Shown here one piece after another: positions 6,802 through 8,416 of a stretch of DNA of 8,416 nt. The DNA comes from Candidatus Symbiobacter sp. Its GTDB lineage: Bacteria > Pseudomonadota > Alphaproteobacteria > Elsterales > Elsteraceae. The notes under the pieces are model-generated. The model was not told where the DNA came from, did no database searches, and saw only the letters and a program-made list of their open reading frames with translations. Every line of letters starts with the position of its first letter. The first letter of the stretch is position 1. The DNA is taken from the NCBI GenBank assembly GCA_030054015.1, contig JASGCR010000083.1, positions 1-8,416 on the forward strand, in the 5' to 3' direction. A program made the position numbers and the translations under genes.

Positions 6802-7697
6802 TTTTTGGTGCTTTCTTTGAGGGGGTCATAGGGCGTGACTTTGACCAGATGTACGCTGTTGGCGGGATGACGCGCCAATTGTTCGCTAATGACTTGGCGA
6901 CGCACCCCGCCGCGCTGCCGCAAGGTGAGGGTGATGGCCCCAATCATCGCCACCAACAACACCAACCCGGCCAATTGGAACATCAGGAAATATTTGGTGT
7001 ATAAAACGCGACCAATCGCTTCGGTATTGTTGATGCTGGCGGAAATCCGGTCACCCACCTCGGTACTGAACCCATTCTGACCGCTGGCATTGAACCCGCC
7101 GCCATTGGGCTCATCCTCCGCCGTTTCGCTATCGAGCGGGAGATTTTCGGGGTTATTCTCATCGGCGGTGGATTTGGATGTACCCTGGGGTGTACCCTGG
7201 GTCGTACCCTGGGAGGTGGCATCATTGCCAGGCGGCAGCGCGGCTTCATCCCCCGCCAGTTTCGCCTCGGGCTCGTCCGAGGCGAGGGACTCGTTATTTT
7301 CGGGAGTCGGGCTTACGGTGATGTTGTTGTTGCTTTGGGTATAGCTGAAATTATGACCATACATGCCCCCCACCAAGGCCAGTTCGACCAACAGCACCAA
7401 CCCCACCGCCAAGCCAATCCGGGCATAATTTCTCGCCCCCTGGCGCAATTCGCGGAAATTAATGTCCAGCATCATCACCACGAATAAAAACAACACCGCC
7501 ACGGCCCCGACATAGACAATGACCAAAATCATCGCCAAAAATTCGGCATGCAAAAGCACGAACAAACCCGCCGCATTAAAAAATGTCAAAATCAAAAACA
7601 AGACCGAATGCACGGGATTGCGCGCGGTCACCACCATCGCACCCGCCGCAATCGCCAACAAGGCAAATAGGTAAAAAGCCAAACCTTCTAATATCAT
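6798..7697 (-). CDS. nuoJ: NADH-quinone oxidoreductase subunit J with large loop insertion
   Basis: This is a membrane subunit of complex I (homologue of ND6) that helps link the quinone site to the proton channels. It has 299 residues, where about 200 is usual. Four N-terminal helices lie at about 5-115, including the conserved third helix VYVGAVAVLFLFVVMMLDI with Tyr62 (Tyr59 in E. coli). The conserved last helix follows RVLYTKYFLMFQLAGLVLLVAM near 230-260. About 100 residues (117-222) are inserted between helices 4 and 5. They are rich in Asn, Ser, Thr, Gly, Asp and Glu and contain a QGT repeat. The positive-inside rule (Arg-rich 82-93 and 260-276 cytoplasmic) puts the insertion on the periplasmic side. 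The frame is open throughout, so this is not a frameshift. AAGG lies about 9 nt before the ATG. The 3' end overlaps nuoK by 4 nt. Confidence 0.96.
   Translation of the reverse strand: MILEGLAFYLFALLAIAAGAMVVTARNPVHSVLFLILTFFNAAGLFVLLHAEFLAMILVIVYVGAVAVLFLFVVMMLDINFRELRQGARNYARIGLAVGLVLLVELALVGGMYGHNFSYTQSNNNITVSPTPENNESLASDEPEAKLAGDEAALPPGNDATSQGTTQGTPQGTSKSTADENNPENLPLDSETAEDEPNGGGFNASGQNGFSTEVGDRISASINNTEAIGRVLYTKYFLMFQLAGLVLLVAMIGAITLTLRQRGGVRRQVISEQLARHPANSVHLVKVTPYDPLKESTKK
7180..7215. repeat. 12-bp tandem repeat inside the nuoJ insertion
   Basis: Three consecutive 12-bp units share the 10-nt core GTACCCTGGG (starts at 7180, 7192 and 7204) with the last two bases varying. Read from the minus strand they give QGT followed by a variable residue. 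The period is a multiple of three. They lie inside the NuoJ-specific insertion, which may have grown partly by such duplication. Confidence 0.9.
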
Positions 7698-7739
7698 GTC
7701 CGCGAACCTTAAGGATTTGAGAGGGCACCATCGCCATTG

Positions 7740-8228
7740 CTAACGATAGGCCGCGTCTTTTTGTAAATTGGCGGCGATTGCCGATTCCCATCTGTCGCCA
7801 TTGGCCAATAGCCGTTCCTTGTTGTAAAACAATTCCTCGCGCGTGAAGGTGGCAAATTCGTAATTTGGCCCCTCAACGATGGCATCAACCGGGCAGGCTT
7901 CTTGGCACAGGCCGCAATAGATACATTTGGTCATGTCTATGTCATAGCGGGTGGTGCGGCGGCTGCCATCATCCCGCGGTTCCGCCTCAATCGTAATCGC
8001 CAGGGCCGGACACACCGCCTCGCATAATTTGCAGGCGATGCAGCGTTCCTCGCCATTGGCATAACGACGCAGCGCATGTTCGCCGCGAAACCTGGGCGAC
8101 AATGCCCCCTTTTCATAGGGGTAATTGATGGTGGCCTTGCGGCGGAACATATAGGAAAAACTCAATCCCATGCCGCGCAATAATTCCACCAATAAAAGTG
8201 ATTTCGCACTTGCAACGAAATTTGACAT
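7740..8228 (-). CDS. nuoI: NADH-quinone oxidoreductase subunit I (two 4Fe-4S clusters)
   Basis: This is the ferredoxin-like subunit of complex I (homologue of mitochondrial TYKY/NDUFS8), carrying clusters N6a and N6b and passing electrons towards N2 and quinone on the cytoplasmic face. It has 162 residues, the usual length. Two intact 4Fe-4S motifs are seen: CIACKLCEAVCP (Cys63, 66, 69, 73) and CIYCGLCQEACP (Cys102, 105, 108, 112). The N-terminal amphipathic segment and INYPYEKGALSPRFRGEHAL (34-53) match alphaproteobacterial and mitochondrial-type NuoI. The ATG at 8228 gives the family N-terminus, although its ribosome binding site is weak (GTGAG or GGGA). It is the first gene of this group in the window. 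nuoH, which usually precedes it closely, is not within the 188 bp upstream. Confidence 0.98.
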   Translation of the reverse strand: MSNFVASAKSLLLVELLRGMGLSFSYMFRRKATINYPYEKGALSPRFRGEHALRRYANGEERCIACKLCEAVCPALAITIEAEPRDDGSRRTTRYDIDMTKCIYCGLCQEACPVDAIVEGPNYEFATFTREELFYNKERLLANGDRWESAIAANLQKDAAYR

Positions 8229-8287
8229 AACTCACGTGATCCCAAAACAGAGCATTGGCCCCAATCCGCACCAAGGCTTTTATAGGC

Positions 8288-8416
8288 AGGTCTGAACAGG
8301 TCTTTTAGACCCCCCCTTCCTGCTTAGGAAGGGGGGGGTAAATAAATTTTCGACTTATTCGGACACTCCTAAAGGTAGGTCTGAGCAAGTCTAGTTTTAC
8401 CCCCCCTTCTTTAGAA
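8288..8416. repeat. Intergenic palindromic repeat array, right copy (runs off the window)
   Basis: The first element is a long imperfect palindrome. Outer 13-mers GTCTGAACAGGTC (8290-8302) and GACTTATTCGGAC (8352-8364) match as inverted repeats at 10 of 13 positions and flank the hairpin core at 8310-8337. A second copy starts about 89-90 bp later: AGGTCTGA recurs at 8377, a 13-mer at 8379-8391 and C7 at 8400-8406, and it is cut by the window end in what looks like a second hairpin. Positions 8387-8414 are the exact reverse complement of 72-99. No reading frame of interest is present. This array occupies the upstream region of nuoI. Confidence 0.85.
8310..8337. repeat. Perfect 12-bp stem hairpin, loop GCTT
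   Basis: Positions 8310-8321 (CCCCCCCTTCCT) pair with 8326-8337 around the loop GCTT (8322-8325). The stem is identical to that at 13-40, but the loop is its reverse complement. One further G follows (8338). The sequence after it on the plus strand is TAAATAAATTTTCG, with no T run next to the stem, so I do not call it a terminator. Confidence 0.9.

Noticed and set aside
7030..7350. Frameshift or pseudogene in nuoJ
   Set aside because: The frame is open across the inserted segment and the conserved last helix is restored in the same frame, so it is an in-frame insertion.
8232..8239. 8-bp palindrome TCACGTGA just before nuoI as an operator
   Set aside because: A single short palindrome overlapping the expected ribosome binding site region, with no second copy; chance is sufficient.
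8279..8307. Promoter for nuoI with a TATAAA -10 box on the minus strand (8279-8284)
   Set aside because: No acceptable -35 hexamer at 16-18 nt spacing; TAAAAG or AAAAGA at that position is too weak to call.

Overview
The window is the 3' half of a respiratory complex I (NADH:ubiquinone oxidoreductase) operon, all on the minus strand, followed by a biotin-protein ligase gene. In transcription order (right to left) the genes are nuoI, nuoJ, nuoK, nuoL, nuoM, nuoN and birA. The NuoI sequence and the nuoN-birA junction are typical of Alphaproteobacteria. I cannot name the genus.

Layout. Positions 1-118 hold an intergenic palindromic repeat array that reaches the stop codon of birA. birA is at 113-1090, and nuoN (1083-2627), nuoM (2635-4446), nuoL (4455-6443), nuoK (6454-6801) and nuoJ (6798-7697) are tightly packed, with overlaps or spacers of 10 bp or less. 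nuoI (7740-8228) is 42 bp upstream of nuoJ. A 59-bp leader (8229-8287) precedes a second copy of the repeat array (8288-8416), which runs off the window. No gene-free stretch exceeds 300 bp. I see no RNA gene, transposase or CRISPR array.

How the genes work together. NuoI carries the two 4Fe-4S clusters (N6a and N6b) that pass electrons towards quinone at the junction of the peripheral and membrane arms. NuoJ and NuoK build the first part of the membrane arm, and NuoN, NuoM and NuoL are the three antiporter-like proton-pumping subunits. All key charged residues that I could place are present, so the complex looks functional. BirA attaches biotin to carrier proteins and has no direct role in complex I.

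Unusual points. (1) Both ends carry the same hairpin-containing repeat family, partly in inverted orientation. (2) Three proteins carry lineage-specific hydrophilic additions containing short in-frame tandem repeats: NuoJ (about 100 extra residues between TM4 and TM5, 12-bp repeat), NuoM (about 80 extra C-terminal residues, 15-bp repeat) and BirA (about 28 extra residues, 6-bp repeat). (3) nuoH is not in the 188 bp upstream of nuoI, where a repeat array lies instead. I found no convincing new multi-gene system; the repeat family and the repeat-bearing protein insertions are the parts worth follow-up.
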